Translations under genes and position numbers: made by a program
Part shown: piece after piece, positions 33,880 through 42,318 of the stretch
Numbering within the stretch: position 1 is the stretch's first letter
Layout: each line of letters starts with the position of its first letter
NCBI GenBank assembly: GCA_017745175.1
Contig: JAGHZY010000011.1
Coordinates: 1-64,000 of the forward strand
DNA length: 64,000 nucleotides
Source: Sphingopyxis sp.
GTDB taxonomy: Bacteria; Pseudomonadota; Alphaproteobacteria; Sphingomonadales; Sphingomonadaceae
Direction: 5' to 3'
Notes under the pieces: model-generated
Databases searched by the model: none
Seen by the model: the letters and a program-made list of their open reading frames with translations, nothing else
What the model was told of the DNA's origin: nothing

Positions 33880-35973
33880 TTAAAGCCGCTCGGCCTGCAC
33901 CACGCTGTCGGAGGCGCGCAGCGCCGACAAGATGCGCATCACATGCTGGACGTCGCGCACCTCGACGACGACGTCATAGGTGTGAAAGCCGCCTTCGCGG
34001 TTCGACAGGCGCAAATTGGTGATGTTCGCCGAATTGGCGGCAAGGATACCCGACATTTCGGCGAGCGTTCCCGGCTCGTTGAGGATCACGATACACAGCC
34101 GCGCGTTGCCGCCCTCGCTGTCTTCCTGCCAGCGCAGGTCGATCCAGTCGGCATCGATCCCGTCGGCGAGCTTCGGACAGTCGATGACATGCACCTCGAT
34201 CCCCTCGCCGGGGCGCGACAGGCCGACGATGCGGTCGCCCGGTACGGGGTGGCAGCAATCGGCGAGCTGATAGGCGACGCCGGGCGTCAGTCCCGCAATC
34301 GATACCGCTGCGCCCTGCACGAGCTTGCCGGGCTTGGTCTTCATCTCGGCGGTGATGCCGGGGACGAGCGCCTCGAGCACCGCATTGTCGGTCAGGCGCT
34401 GCTTGGCGATCGCGACATAGAGCGCGGCGTCGTCGTCGAGCTTGAGCCGGGTCAGCGCCGCGGCGCGCGCCTTGTCGCCGACCTTGTTGGGCAGCCGCGC
34501 CACGATCTCGTCGTACATCTTGCGCCCGAGCGCGGCGAGCTCGACCTTTTCCTTCGAGCGGACATGGCGGCGGATCGCTGCGCGCGCCTTGCCGGTGACC
34601 GCGAAACCGAGCCACGCGGGCTGCGGCGTCTGCTTGTCCGACGACAGGATCTCGACGGTGTCGCCGTTTGCGAGCTGGGTGCGCAGCGGCACGAGACGGC
34701 CGTTGACCTTGGCGCCGACGGTGCGGTCGCCGAGCCCGGTGTGGACGGCGTAGGCGAAATCGACCGGGGTCGCGCCCTTGGGGAGCTGATGCAGGCTGCC
34801 CTTCGGGGTGAAGGCGAAGATGCGATCCTGATACATCGCGATGCGCGTGTTCTCGAGAAACTCTTCGGGATCGTGCGTCTGTTCGAGGATTTCGATGAGG
34901 TCGCGAATCCACCCTGCTTGCCCGTCGGGGCTGCCGCCGCCCTGTTTGTACGCCCAGTGCGCGGCGAGGCCGAATTCGGACTGCTGGTGCATGCCAAGGC
35001 TGCGGATCTGGATTTCGATCCGCATATTCTGCTGGTGCATGATCGTCGTGTGGAGCGACTTGTAGCCGTTGCGCTTCGGCGTCGAGATATAGTCCTTGAA
35101 GCGGCCGGGGACCATTTTCCACTTGCGGTGCAGGATGCCCAGCGCCGCATAGCAGTCGGCGTCGGTCGGGGTGATGATGCGGAAGGCGATGATGTCGGTC
35201 ACCTGTTCGAAGCTGACGTGGCGCTCCTGCATCTTGCGCCAGATCGAATAGGGGTGCTTCTCGCGCCCCGACACCTCGGCCTCGATCCCGTTCTTCGCGA
35301 GCAAATCCCTGAACTCGCGGCTGATCGCGGCGACCTTGTCCTTGCCGCCCGCGGTCAGCTTGGCGAGGCGGCCGGTGATCGTCGCATAGGCTTCGGGTTC
35401 GAGCTCGCTGAACGCGAGAAGCTGCATCTCGCGCATATATTCATACATGCCGATCCGCTCGGCGAGCGGGGCATAGATGTCCATCGTCTCCTTCGCGATG
35501 CGGCGGCGCTTCTCCGGGTTCTTGATGAAGTGCAGCGTCCGCATGTTGTGGAGCCGGTCGGCGAGCTTGACCAGCAGCACGCGGATGTCGTCCGACATGG
35601 CGAGCAGGAATTTGCGCAGATTCTCCGCCGCGCGCTCATTCTCGGTCTGCGCCTCGATCTTGCTGAGTTTCGTGACGCCGTCGACGAGCCGGCCGACATC
35701 GCTGCCGAACAGCCGCTCGATTTCCTCGGGCGTCGTCAGCGTATCCTCGAGCGTGTCGTGGAGCAGCGCGGTGACGATCGTCTCGCTGTCGAGGTGAAGG
35801 TCGGTCAAGATGCCCGCGACTTCGACCGGATGGCTGAAATAGGGATCGCCCGACGCGCGTTTCTGGCTGCCGTGCTTCTGCACGGTGAACACATAGGCGC
35901 GGTTGAGCAGCGCCTCGTCGACGTCGGGATCATAAGCGCGTACGCGCTCGACAAGTTCATATTGCCTTAACAT
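33880..35973 (-). CDS. bifunctional (p)ppGpp synthetase/hydrolase
   Basis: This Rel/Spo-type enzyme makes and breaks the stringent-response alarmone. The 697-residue protein has, in order: an HD hydrolase domain (about 25-180, with SHPVEVAGIL, ALLHDTLEDT and LVKLADRLHNMRTL), a synthetase domain (about 240-350, with REKHPYSIWRKMQ, DIIAFRII, NGYKSLHTT and IEIQIRS), a TGS domain (about 385-450, IFAFTPKGSLHQLP) and a C-terminal ACT domain (about 620-695). Both active centres look intact, so it is a dual enzyme of the alphaproteobacterial type. I use ATG 35973; a TTG three codons earlier is possible. Monocistronic. Confidence 0.96.
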   Translation of the reverse strand: MLRQYELVERVRAYDPDVDEALLNRAYVFTVQKHGSQKRASGDPYFSHPVEVAGILTDLHLDSETIVTALLHDTLEDTLTTPEEIERLFGSDVGRLVDGVTKLSKIEAQTENERAAENLRKFLLAMSDDIRVLLVKLADRLHNMRTLHFIKNPEKRRRIAKETMDIYAPLAERIGMYEYMREMQLLAFSELEPEAYATITGRLAKLTAGGKDKVAAISREFRDLLAKNGIEAEVSGREKHPYSIWRKMQERHVSFEQVTDIIAFRIITPTDADCYAALGILHRKWKMVPGRFKDYISTPKRNGYKSLHTTIMHQQNMRIEIQIRSLGMHQQSEFGLAAHWAYKQGGGSPDGQAGWIRDLIEILEQTHDPEEFLENTRIAMYQDRIFAFTPKGSLHQLPKGATPVDFAYAVHTGLGDRTVGAKVNGRLVPLRTQLANGDTVEILSSDKQTPQPAWLGFAVTGKARAAIRRHVRSKEKVELAALGRKMYDEIVARLPNKVGDKARAAALTRLKLDDDAALYVAIAKQRLTDNAVLEALVPGITAEMKTKPGKLVQGAAVSIAGLTPGVAYQLADCCHPVPGDRIVGLSRPGEGIEVHVIDCPKLADGIDADWIDLRWQEDSEGGNARLCIVILNEPGTLAEMSGILAANSANITNLRLSNREGGFHTYDVVVEVRDVQHVMRILSALRASDSVVQAERL

Positions 35974-36082
35974 CGTTTCCAATGTCGTTCATGCGAGCAA
36001 TATTGCAATGCGAAATTTGCTTGCGCCGAACCGCCGGGCCTCGGCAATTTTGATAAGCTCGATTGGAAGCTTCGTTCGCGCA

Positions 36083-36114
36083 GGGCCGCCGTACCGGTCA
36101 GGGTATGGCGGCCC
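36083..36114 (-). terminator. strong hairpin after the CC_3452-family gene
   Basis: A 13-bp stem with one G-U (GGGCCGCC arm at 36083, six-base loop) lies 15 bp beyond the stop of the minus-strand gene. No T-run, so it may be a processing or Rho-assisted end rather than a classic terminator. Confidence 0.5.
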
Positions 36115-36128
36115 GATGTTTTCGGCGG

Positions 36129-36458
36129 TTACTTCGCGGCGTTGCAGCGCGCGAGGTCTTCGGCTTCGAGCGCCTTGCCGCCCGCGGTGAAGCTGGTCAC
36201 CGGGCCGGCCTTCTTGACGAGCGCCGAACACATGATCAGCGGACGGCTCGTTCCCTGTCCGGCGAGGCAGCTCGTGCCCTTGCACGCCCAGACGATGTCG
36301 CGTGCGACAAAGCGCGCTTCGGGTGCGGGGCTTGCGAGTTCGGCGCTATAAAAGGCGCCGCCGGCCGCGGTCGCTGTGGCGGGAACGAGGGCGCCGATCA
36401 GCGCGGCGCCGGCGAGCGCGAACGACGCGACGAGGGGAGAAAGCTTGAATTCGGGCAT
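36129..36458 (-). CDS. CC_3452 family exported protein
   Basis: This 109-residue secreted protein has a signal peptide (about 1-30, ending TATAAGG) and a short mature domain. FVARDIVWACKGTSCLAGQGTSRPLIMCSALVKKAG (in part) and a final ARCNA contain four Cys, probably two disulfides. The pattern matches the CC_3452 family known from Caulobacter and sphingomonads, of unknown function. The ATG at 36458 has a perfect AGGAGG four bases upstream; an earlier start at 36503 would hide the signal. Divergent from an HxlR-type gene. Confidence 0.85.
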   Translation of the reverse strand: MPEFKLSPLVASFALAGAALIGALVPATATAAGGAFYSAELASPAPEARFVARDIVWACKGTSCLAGQGTSRPLIMCSALVKKAGPVTSFTAGGKALEAEDLARCNAAK

Positions 36459-36583
36459 CTGGACCTCCTGTTTTTGCGCAACCACAAGGTCGCGGAACGC
36501 CACCTAGCGTTTGAGTTGCGAAATGCAACGGAGGCCCTATATTTTTTTGGCGCATGGGGCGATTTTACGTTAGGGCATTGGTC

Positions 36584-37102
36584 ATGGGAAAATTACGCGA
36601 ACTTCTGAACGATCTCGACGGGGGCAATTGCGCCCTGCCGCTGGCTCTCGAGGCAATGGGCGAGCGATGGTCGTTCATGATCCTTCGCGCGGCCTTCAAC
36701 GGCGTCCATCATTTCGAGGAGTTCCAGCAGGAACTGAATATCGCGCGCAACATATTGTCGAACCGGCTGTCGCGACTGGTCGATCATGGCATCATGGCGC
36801 GCGAGGTGATGGCCGAGGACCGGCGCAAGGTGCGCTACCAGCTCACCGAAAAGGGTATCGAGCTGCTGCCGGCGATGATCGCGCTCCGCCAGTGGGGCGA
36901 AAAATGGGGCGCGGGCGTTCCTTCGACCCCGGTGCTCGTCGATGCGCGCGACGAACAGCCGATCGGTCCGGTCACGCTGACCGCGCACGACGGCCGGGTG
37001 ATCGGCTACAAGGAATTGCTCTGGAAGCACCGCTCCGAACTGCAGCCGCTGGGGCAGGCGCGCATTCGCGCCGAAAATCCCGCGGCGGTCGCGGCGGAAT
37101 GA
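36584..37102 (+). CDS. HxlR family transcriptional regulator
   Basis: This 172-residue regulator has a winged helix-turn-helix of the HxlR type: CALPLALEAMGERWSFMILRAAFNGVHHFEEFQ, then ILSNRLSRLVDHGIMAREV and the wing DRRKVRYQLTEKG (given in parts). Members often respond to reactive electrophiles, sometimes through Cys; the only Cys is in the first helix region. I use ATG 36584; another in-frame ATG ten codons earlier (36554) is possible. It is divergent from the CC_3452 gene, 125 bp apart, and may regulate it. Target unknown. Confidence 0.88.
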   Translation: MGKLRELLNDLDGGNCALPLALEAMGERWSFMILRAAFNGVHHFEEFQQELNIARNILSNRLSRLVDHGIMAREVMAEDRRKVRYQLTEKGIELLPAMIALRQWGEKWGAGVPSTPVLVDARDEQPIGPVTLTAHDGRVIGYKELLWKHRSELQPLGQARIRAENPAAVAAE

Positions 37103-37164
37103 TCGGCGACCCTGCTTTTCGATCCCGCGCGCGCGGCCGCTGACCTTCGACCATACGGACCTTC

Positions 37165-38289
37165 ATGCCGCTGTTTCGCCTGACTTCGCCCGGCCCCTTT
37201 TTCGACAACAAGGTCCGGGCTTTCTGGAATCTGCAGATATTGGGCTGGGCCGCGTGGCTCGGGCTGCGCGGGATATCGGGGCTCGCCAACGGCCAGTCCT
37301 TCACTTTCCTGATCCCGCAGACGATTTCGGCGATCACCGGCTTCTCGCTCTCGCTGATCCTGTCGGTCTGCTATCGTTCGCTGATCAATCGCCGGCCGCT
37401 CCTGATGTGGGGCGTCAGCTTCGGTCTCGCGGGCGTTGCGACGGCGCTCTGGGCCTTCATCGACGCGTGGGTCGCGCAGATCCAGAACCCGGCGAGCGAG
37501 GCGGGTTTCACGAGCCTGTTGCTCGGCGCCATGTATATCGACGCGACCTCGCTTGCGGCGTGGTCGGCACTCTATTTCGCGATCAACTATTTCCTCCAGC
37601 TCGAGGAACAGAATGACCGCGTTATCCGGCTGGAAGCGCAGGCGGCGTCGGCGCAACTCGCAATGCTGCGCTATCAGCTCAACCCGCATTTCCTGTTCAA
37701 CACGCTGAACAGCATTTCGACGCTCGTGCTGCTCAAGCAGGCCGAGCCCGCCAATGCGATGCTGTCGCGCCTCTCGGCCTTTCTTCGCTACACGCTGGCA
37801 AACGAGCCGACCGCGCAGGTGACGCTGGCGCAGGAAATCGAGACGCTGAAGCTCTATCTCGACATCGAGAAAATGCGTTTCGAGGAACGGTTGCGCCCGC
37901 ATTTCGCGATCGATCCCGCCGTCTCGCGCGCGCGTCTGCCCTCGCTTCTGCTCCAGCCCCTGATCGAAAATGCGATCAAATATGCGGTGACGCCGCAGGA
38001 GGAAGGCGCCGATATCACCATTTCCGCACAGCTGGCCGGTCAAAATGTTCGCATCACCGTGTCCGACACCGGCGCGGGATTGTCAGCGGAAACGACGGAC
38101 CCCACCACTGGCCTTGCAACGGAATCGACCGGTGTGGGTTTAGCCAACATCAGGGACCGGTTGGCGCAGGCTTTTGGCGACCAGCACCGGTTCGACGTCC
38201 ATATGGGCGCTGAGGGCGGGTTCACGGTGGTTATCGAGTTTCCGTTCCAGCCCGACGGGCAAATGACGATTGGAACCGAGAGAATATGA
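37165..38289 (+). CDS. LytS-type sensor histidine kinase
   Basis: This 374-residue inner-membrane kinase has about four N-terminal helices (about 25-145) and no periplasmic sensor domain of note. A His_kinase (PF06580-type) region follows with the phosphoacceptor in LNPHFLFNTLNSIS (His175). The ATPase part has LIENAIKYAV and the Gly loop TGVGLANIRDRL. Its stop overlaps the start of the response regulator by four bases (ATGA), so the pair is made together. The signal is unknown. Confidence 0.92.
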   Translation: MPLFRLTSPGPFFDNKVRAFWNLQILGWAAWLGLRGISGLANGQSFTFLIPQTISAITGFSLSLILSVCYRSLINRRPLLMWGVSFGLAGVATALWAFIDAWVAQIQNPASEAGFTSLLLGAMYIDATSLAAWSALYFAINYFLQLEEQNDRVIRLEAQAASAQLAMLRYQLNPHFLFNTLNSISTLVLLKQAEPANAMLSRLSAFLRYTLANEPTAQVTLAQEIETLKLYLDIEKMRFEERLRPHFAIDPAVSRARLPSLLLQPLIENAIKYAVTPQEEGADITISAQLAGQNVRITVSDTGAGLSAETTDPTTGLATESTGVGLANIRDRLAQAFGDQHRFDVHMGAEGGFTVVIEFPFQPDGQMTIGTERI

Positions 38290-39092
38290 CGATCAGAACC
38301 ATCCTGGTGGATGACGAAAAATTGGCGACCCAGGGCCTGCAACTGCGGCTCGAACCGCACACGGATGTCGAAATCGTCGACACCGCCCAGAATGGCCGCG
38401 AAGCCATCAGAAAGATCAAGACGCACAAGCCCGACCTCGTCTTCCTCGACATCCAGATGCCGGGGTTCGACGGCTTTTCGGTGATCCAGGGATTGATGGA
38501 GGTCGAGCCGCCGCTCGTCGTCTTCGTCACCGCCTATTCGGACCATGCGATCCGCGCCTTCGAGGCGCAGGCGGTCGATTATCTGGTCAAGCCGGTCGAG
38601 CCCGAGCGGCTCGCCGACGCGCTCGATCGCGTGCGCCAGCGCCTCGCCGAAAAGCGCGGCGCCGCCGAAGTCGAGCGCCTCAAGACCGTGCTCGCCGAAG
38701 TCGCACCCGAAGCGGTCGAGGATTATGATGCCGAGGTCGCACCCGACGCGCATGCCGCCGACCGCTATGAAAAGATGATCAATATCAAGGATCGCGGCCA
38801 GATCTTCCGCGTCGATGTCGACAGCATCGAACGTATCGACGCCGCGGGCGATTATATGTGCATCTACACCGCCGACAATTCGCTGATCCTGCGCGAAACG
38901 ATGAAGGATCTCGAAAAGCGGCTCGACCCGCGCAACTTCCAGCGTGTGCATCGCTCGACGATCGTGAACCTCTCGCAGGTGAAGCAGGTCAAGCCGCATA
39001 CCAACGGCGAATGCTTCCTCGTGCTCGGGTCGGGCGCGCAAGTGAAGGTCAGCCGCAGCTATCGCGATGTGGTGGCAAGGTTCGTGCACTGA
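38286..39092 (+). CDS. LytTR-family response regulator
   Basis: This 268-residue regulator has an N-terminal receiver domain with ILVDDE, phosphoacceptor Asp55 in LVFLDIQMPG, and the conserved Thr and Lys (FVTAYS, YLVKPV). A linker rich in Glu and Ala (about 120-160) leads to a C-terminal LytTR DNA-binding domain (about 165-265, with VDSIERIDAAGDYMCIYT and FQRVHRSTIVNLSQV). It is the partner of the preceding LytS-type kinase. Targets are not known. Confidence 0.94.
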   Translation: MTIRTILVDDEKLATQGLQLRLEPHTDVEIVDTAQNGREAIRKIKTHKPDLVFLDIQMPGFDGFSVIQGLMEVEPPLVVFVTAYSDHAIRAFEAQAVDYLVKPVEPERLADALDRVRQRLAEKRGAAEVERLKTVLAEVAPEAVEDYDAEVAPDAHAADRYEKMINIKDRGQIFRVDVDSIERIDAAGDYMCIYTADNSLILRETMKDLEKRLDPRNFQRVHRSTIVNLSQVKQVKPHTNGECFLVLGSGAQVKVSRSYRDVVARFVH

Positions 39093-39100
39093 AATGAAAC

Positions 39101-39176
39101 GTCGCCCCCGCGAAGGCTGGGGCCGCTGGCTACCCCGGTTGAGGCCGATAGTGGCCCCTGCCTTTGCAGGGGCGAC
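39101..39176. repeat. dispersed inverted repeat, GTCGCCCC family
   Basis: 24-base arms (39101-39124 and 39153-39176) match at 21 positions when folded. It lies between the convergent response-regulator and ribA genes, directly before the ribA stop, and probably marks both transcript ends. Confidence 0.7.
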
Positions 39177-39179
39177 GCG

Positions 39180-40235
39180 TTATAGCTGGTGCCCCGTGCG
39201 GTCGCGCTTCGTCGCCAGATACTGCTCGTTATATTTGTTCGTCGGCAGCGCGAGCGGAATCCGCTCGACGACCTCGACGCCTTCCTTCTCGAGCCGGGCG
39301 ACCTTTTCGGGGTTGTTCGTCATCAACCGGATGCGCGGGATGTTCAGCAATTCCAGCATCCGTCCGGCGATCGCGAAGTCGCGCGCCTCGACCGGGAAGC
39401 CGAGCCGCAGGTTCGCGTCGACCGTGTCATAACCCTGATCCTGCAGCGCATAGGCGCGCAGCTTGTTGACGAGGCCGATCCCGCGGCCCTCCTGCCTGAG
39501 ATACAGCAATACGCCCCACGGTGCGTCGGCCATCGCGTGGAGCGCGGCGTGGAGCTGCGGTCCGCAGTCGCATTTGAGGCTGCCGAGCACGTCGCCGGTC
39601 AGACATTCGCTGTGCAGCCGCACGACCGGCGGATTGCCATCGCGTTTTCCGATGACGAGTGCGACATGGTCCGACGTCTCGTCGGGCGAGCGGAAGGCGA
39701 CGATCTCGGCGCTCTCGCTCGCCTCGACCGGCAGGCGCGCGCGCGCCGCGATTTCGAGGCGTGCGGGATCGAGCAGCGCGGCCACATCGTCCGCGGCGCA
39801 GGAGGTTTCGGTATCGCCCGCGGCCTCGCGCACGAAAAAAGCAGGCAGCAGCCCCGCGTGGCGGGCCATCGTCATGGCGGCGGACGCCGCCGTTTCGCCG
39901 CCGGTCGCCACGGTCCGAAACGGTCCCTTGAGCGGATTCGCGAGGTCGAGCGCGGGGTCGGCGATCGCGAGCGCGGCGGCAACGCTATCCGCCGCATTCG
40001 CCAGCCGTACGGGGCCCGGTGTCGCGGCGGCGCGCTGGTTGGTGAGCTTGAGCGTGACGGCGCGCTCGCCCGACAGCAGCACATCGCGGCTGGCGAAGCC
40101 GGCGAGCGCTGCGTCGCGGGCGCTTTCGACCGCGAGCAGATCGAGTGCGCCGTCGCGGCCTTCGACACGGAACGGCCAGCCGCGGCGCAGCGCGTCGATG
40201 GCACGCGCCGCCTTCCGGGCGCCGCTATCGCTCAA
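39180..40235 (-). CDS. ribA: GTP cyclohydrolase II, riboflavin biosynthesis
   Basis: This enzyme opens GTP in the first step of riboflavin synthesis. In the 351-residue protein the C-terminal half (about 160-351) is the catalytic domain: HSECLTGDVLGSLKCDCGPQL holds the three zinc Cys, YLRQEGRGIGL the active-site Arg/Glu, and LLNIPRIRLMTNNPEKV follows. The N-terminal 150 residues are a degenerate extension seen in sphingomonad RibA, not a working DHBP synthase. The likely start is TTG 40235, overlapping the TGA of the exonuclease gene; no ATG is available before the conserved region. Coupled to xth. Confidence 0.9.
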   Translation of the reverse strand: MSDSGARKAARAIDALRRGWPFRVEGRDGALDLLAVESARDAALAGFASRDVLLSGERAVTLKLTNQRAAATPGPVRLANAADSVAAALAIADPALDLANPLKGPFRTVATGGETAASAAMTMARHAGLLPAFFVREAAGDTETSCAADDVAALLDPARLEIAARARLPVEASESAEIVAFRSPDETSDHVALVIGKRDGNPPVVRLHSECLTGDVLGSLKCDCGPQLHAALHAMADAPWGVLLYLRQEGRGIGLVNKLRAYALQDQGYDTVDANLRLGFPVEARDFAIAGRMLELLNIPRIRLMTNNPEKVARLEKEGVEVVERIPLALPTNKYNEQYLATKRDRTGHQL

Positions 40236-41026
40236 AAGTCGAACTCGGTGATCAGCGGGATATGATCCGACGGCCGTTCCCAGCTCCGCGCCGGCTGGAC
40301 GGTGCGATGCGACACGGCCTTGGGCATCAGGTCGGGGGTCACCCACATATGGTCGAGCCGGCGGCCGCGGTTCGACGCCTCCCAGTCCTTCGCGCGATAG
40401 CTCCACCAGGTATAGAGTCGCTCCGGTGCCGGGATGAAGTGACGCCCGAGATCGATCCAGTCCGACGCCGCCTGCAGCCGCGCGAGGGTTTCGACCTCCA
40501 CCGGAGTGTGGCTGACGACGTCGAGCAGCGCCTTGTGATTCCACACGTCGCTTTCGAGCGGCGCGACGTTGAAGTCGCCGGTGAGCACCGTCGGCGTATC
40601 GACGAGCGCGCCCGACCATTCGGTCATGCGGCCGAAGAAATCGAGTTTCTGGCCGAATTTGGGGTTGAGGGTGCGGTCGGGAATGTCGCCGCCCGCAGGA
40701 ATATAGACATTGTCGAGCCGTACGCCCGACGGCAGCGTGACGCCGATGTGGCGCGCCTCGCCGTTCGCCTGCCAGTCATATTTGCGCACGTCGGCGAGCG
40801 GCACCCTGCTGACGATCGCGACGCCATGATGCATGCGCTGGCCGTGGGTGACGATATGCTCGTAGCCAAGACGCCGGAACATCTCGGGCGGAAACAGGCC
40901 GCATTCGACCTTCGTCTCCTGCAGGCACAATATGTCGGGCGCTTCTTCGCGGAGGAATTTCTCGACGATGCCGATGCGGGCGCGAACGCTGTTGATGTTC
41001 CACGAAGCAATGCTGGTGCGAGTCAT
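40232..41026 (-). CDS. xth: exodeoxyribonuclease III
   Basis: This AP endonuclease/3'-exonuclease of base excision repair is 264 residues long, normal for XthA. Motifs: SWNINSVRARI at the start, LQETKVE with the metal Glu, TGDFNVAP with catalytic Asp/Asn, NRGRRLDHMWVT, and the C-terminal SDHIPLITEF with Asp-His. The stop overlaps the TTG start of ribA, so the two form an operon. Upstream is a 445-bp gap that holds a perfect inverted repeat (41069-41152) and a possible structured RNA (41192-41353). Confidence 0.95.
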   Translation of the reverse strand: MTRTSIASWNINSVRARIGIVEKFLREEAPDILCLQETKVECGLFPPEMFRRLGYEHIVTHGQRMHHGVAIVSRVPLADVRKYDWQANGEARHIGVTLPSGVRLDNVYIPAGGDIPDRTLNPKFGQKLDFFGRMTEWSGALVDTPTVLTGDFNVAPLESDVWNHKALLDVVSHTPVEVETLARLQAASDWIDLGRHFIPAPERLYTWWSYRAKDWEASNRGRRLDHMWVTPDLMPKAVSHRTVQPARSWERPSDHIPLITEFDF

Positions 41027-41068
41027 CAGGTGGCTCTATCGGCGCGCGGCATGATCCGCAATGCGGTT

Positions 41069-41152
41069 GCGGCACCAGCCCGCTCCCCCACCCAGCCTCC
41101 CATTTCAGGATACGCTGTCGGGAGGCTGGGTGGGGGAGCGGGCTGGTGCCGC
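41069..41152. repeat. perfect 33-bp inverted repeat
   Basis: Arms 41069-41101 and 41120-41152 are exact complements around an 18-base loop. The right arm recurs at 15-47 with three changes. It lies in the long gap between lolA and xth, 43 bp upstream of the xth start. No T-run and no coding content; the structure would be very stable as RNA or as a cruciform. Confidence 0.9.
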
Positions 41153-41191
41153 TTGCCGCGTCAGCGGCGGAAAACCGCGCCGGACAAATTA

Positions 41192-41353
41192 AACCCCCGT
41201 CCCAGGGGCGGTGGAACGGGGGTTCAAGGTCAGCGTTCGTCACGCTCTTGAATGAAGGTGCCTGGCAACCCGGGTGGGGCAACAGGGGGAAACCCAAATC
41301 CGGGGCCGTATTGGCGCCTTCGAGTGTCGGAATAGCCGCTCTTCCCTGTCGCC
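41192..41353 (-). ncRNA. candidate structured RNA between lolA and xth
   Basis: On the minus strand this non-coding stretch has a long-range 10-bp stem (41344-41353 with 41278-41287, GGCGACAGGG/CCCTGTTGCC, one G-U), a small hairpin AGCGT/ACGCT (41232-41246), and ends in a 9-bp stem AACCCCCGT/ACGGGGGTT with a short T-rich tail (41192-41224). The phrase ACCTTGAACC just before the last stem resembles a conserved piece of 6S RNA. I cannot confirm that family. It could instead be the structured 3' end of the lolA message. Confidence 0.3.
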
Positions 41354-41471
41354 AAGCTGAACGAAAAGTCGCGCTCCCGAGCCCTTCTTGCAGTTCGTCG
41401 ATACGGGACGTCCGTTGGCCGGAAATCGGCGCCATTTCCGGTCGAGGCCGGCGCCGTCGCCGGGACGGGGC

Positions 41472-42116
41472 TTACCGGCCGCGCCGGCCCGGGCGCGGGT
41501 CGGTCCATTTGAAGGCCGAATCGGCGACCGCGACATTGAACTTCTGGTTCGAGAGATCGATCCGCGTGCGGTTGTTCTGCGAATCGAGGGCGACCCAGCC
41601 GCGCAGGCGCAGCCCGCCGGGCGCCGCGCCGTCGCGGACAAACACCATCGTGATCGTGCCATATTCGGGGCGCCTCGGATCCTTGACCTCGACGCTCAGC
41701 ACGTCGTCGCTTCCGGTCGGCAACACCTTCGCATATTTCGACAGGTCGCGGTCGGGGTCGAGCAGCGCGCCCAGCGGCGAATTCTTCACCGGCCAGCTCT
41801 GCACCTGTTTTACCTGATAATCGATCATCGTCAGACGGCTGCCGTCGCCTACGATCAGCAGCGGCACGTCCTTCTGGTACTGGAAACGGATCTTGCCCGG
41901 ACGTTTCAGGGTGAGCTGGCCGCTCAGCCGCTGGCCATTGCGGTCGGTCTGCACGAAGCTCGCGGTCATCGAGCTGGTCGACTTGAGGTGCGACTGCACC
42001 GACGACAGCGCATTTGCCGACTGGGCGATTGCGGGAACGCCGATCGCGACACCGGCGACGGCGGCCGGCACGAGTGTCCATGCGGAGAGGCGGGTGAGGG
42101 GATTTTTGAAGGTCAT
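41472..42116 (-). CDS. lolA: outer-membrane lipoprotein carrier protein LolA family
   Basis: LolA ferries lipoproteins across the periplasm to the outer membrane. The 214-residue protein has a signal peptide (about 5-32, ending AIAQSAN) and the family beta-sheet pattern: SMTASFVQTDRNGQRLSGQLTLKRPGKIRFQYQ (in parts), VGDGSRLTMIDYQVKQV, and TITMVFV...LRGWVALDSQNNRTRIDLSN. I use ATG 42116; an ATG 12 codons earlier lies before the signal and is less likely. It sits downstream of ftsK, 202 bp away, as often seen in this group. Confidence 0.88.
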   Translation of the reverse strand: MTFKNPLTRLSAWTLVPAAVAGVAIGVPAIAQSANALSSVQSHLKSTSSMTASFVQTDRNGQRLSGQLTLKRPGKIRFQYQKDVPLLIVGDGSRLTMIDYQVKQVQSWPVKNSPLGALLDPDRDLSKYAKVLPTGSDDVLSVEVKDPRRPEYGTITMVFVRDGAAPGGLRLRGWVALDSQNNRTRIDLSNQKFNVAVADSAFKWTDPRPGRRGR

Positions 42117-42197
42117 CTGGCTCTCATTTTCGGTAGAATATCGGTTCATCATTGCCGCGCTGCATTGAACGCGTCGTGAACTATCTTTTCAGCTTAT

Positions 42198-42275
42198 CGT
42201 CATCCCGGCGAAGGCCGGGATCTCAACCTCGCCCCATGTCGCACCGGCGAGGTCCGGGCCTTCGCCGGGATGACG
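42198..42275. repeat. dispersed inverted repeat, GTCATCCCGG family (second copy)
   Basis: Perfect 19-bp arms (42198-42216 and 42257-42275) enclose 40 bases. The core CGTCATCCCGG matches the repeat at 13266-13352. It lies in the gap between ftsK and lolA, both on the minus strand. Confidence 0.8.
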
Positions 42276-42318
42276 GCAAGAGGGAATATGTTCCAGTCGC
42301 GAGGCCGGCGAAGGTTCC

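Noticed and set aside
35989-36285. possible RpoZ (omega) gene upstream of the (p)ppGpp gene
   Set aside because: The frame was checked because rpoZ is often found here, but its sequence has no omega features and it overlaps the CC_3452 gene on the same strand.
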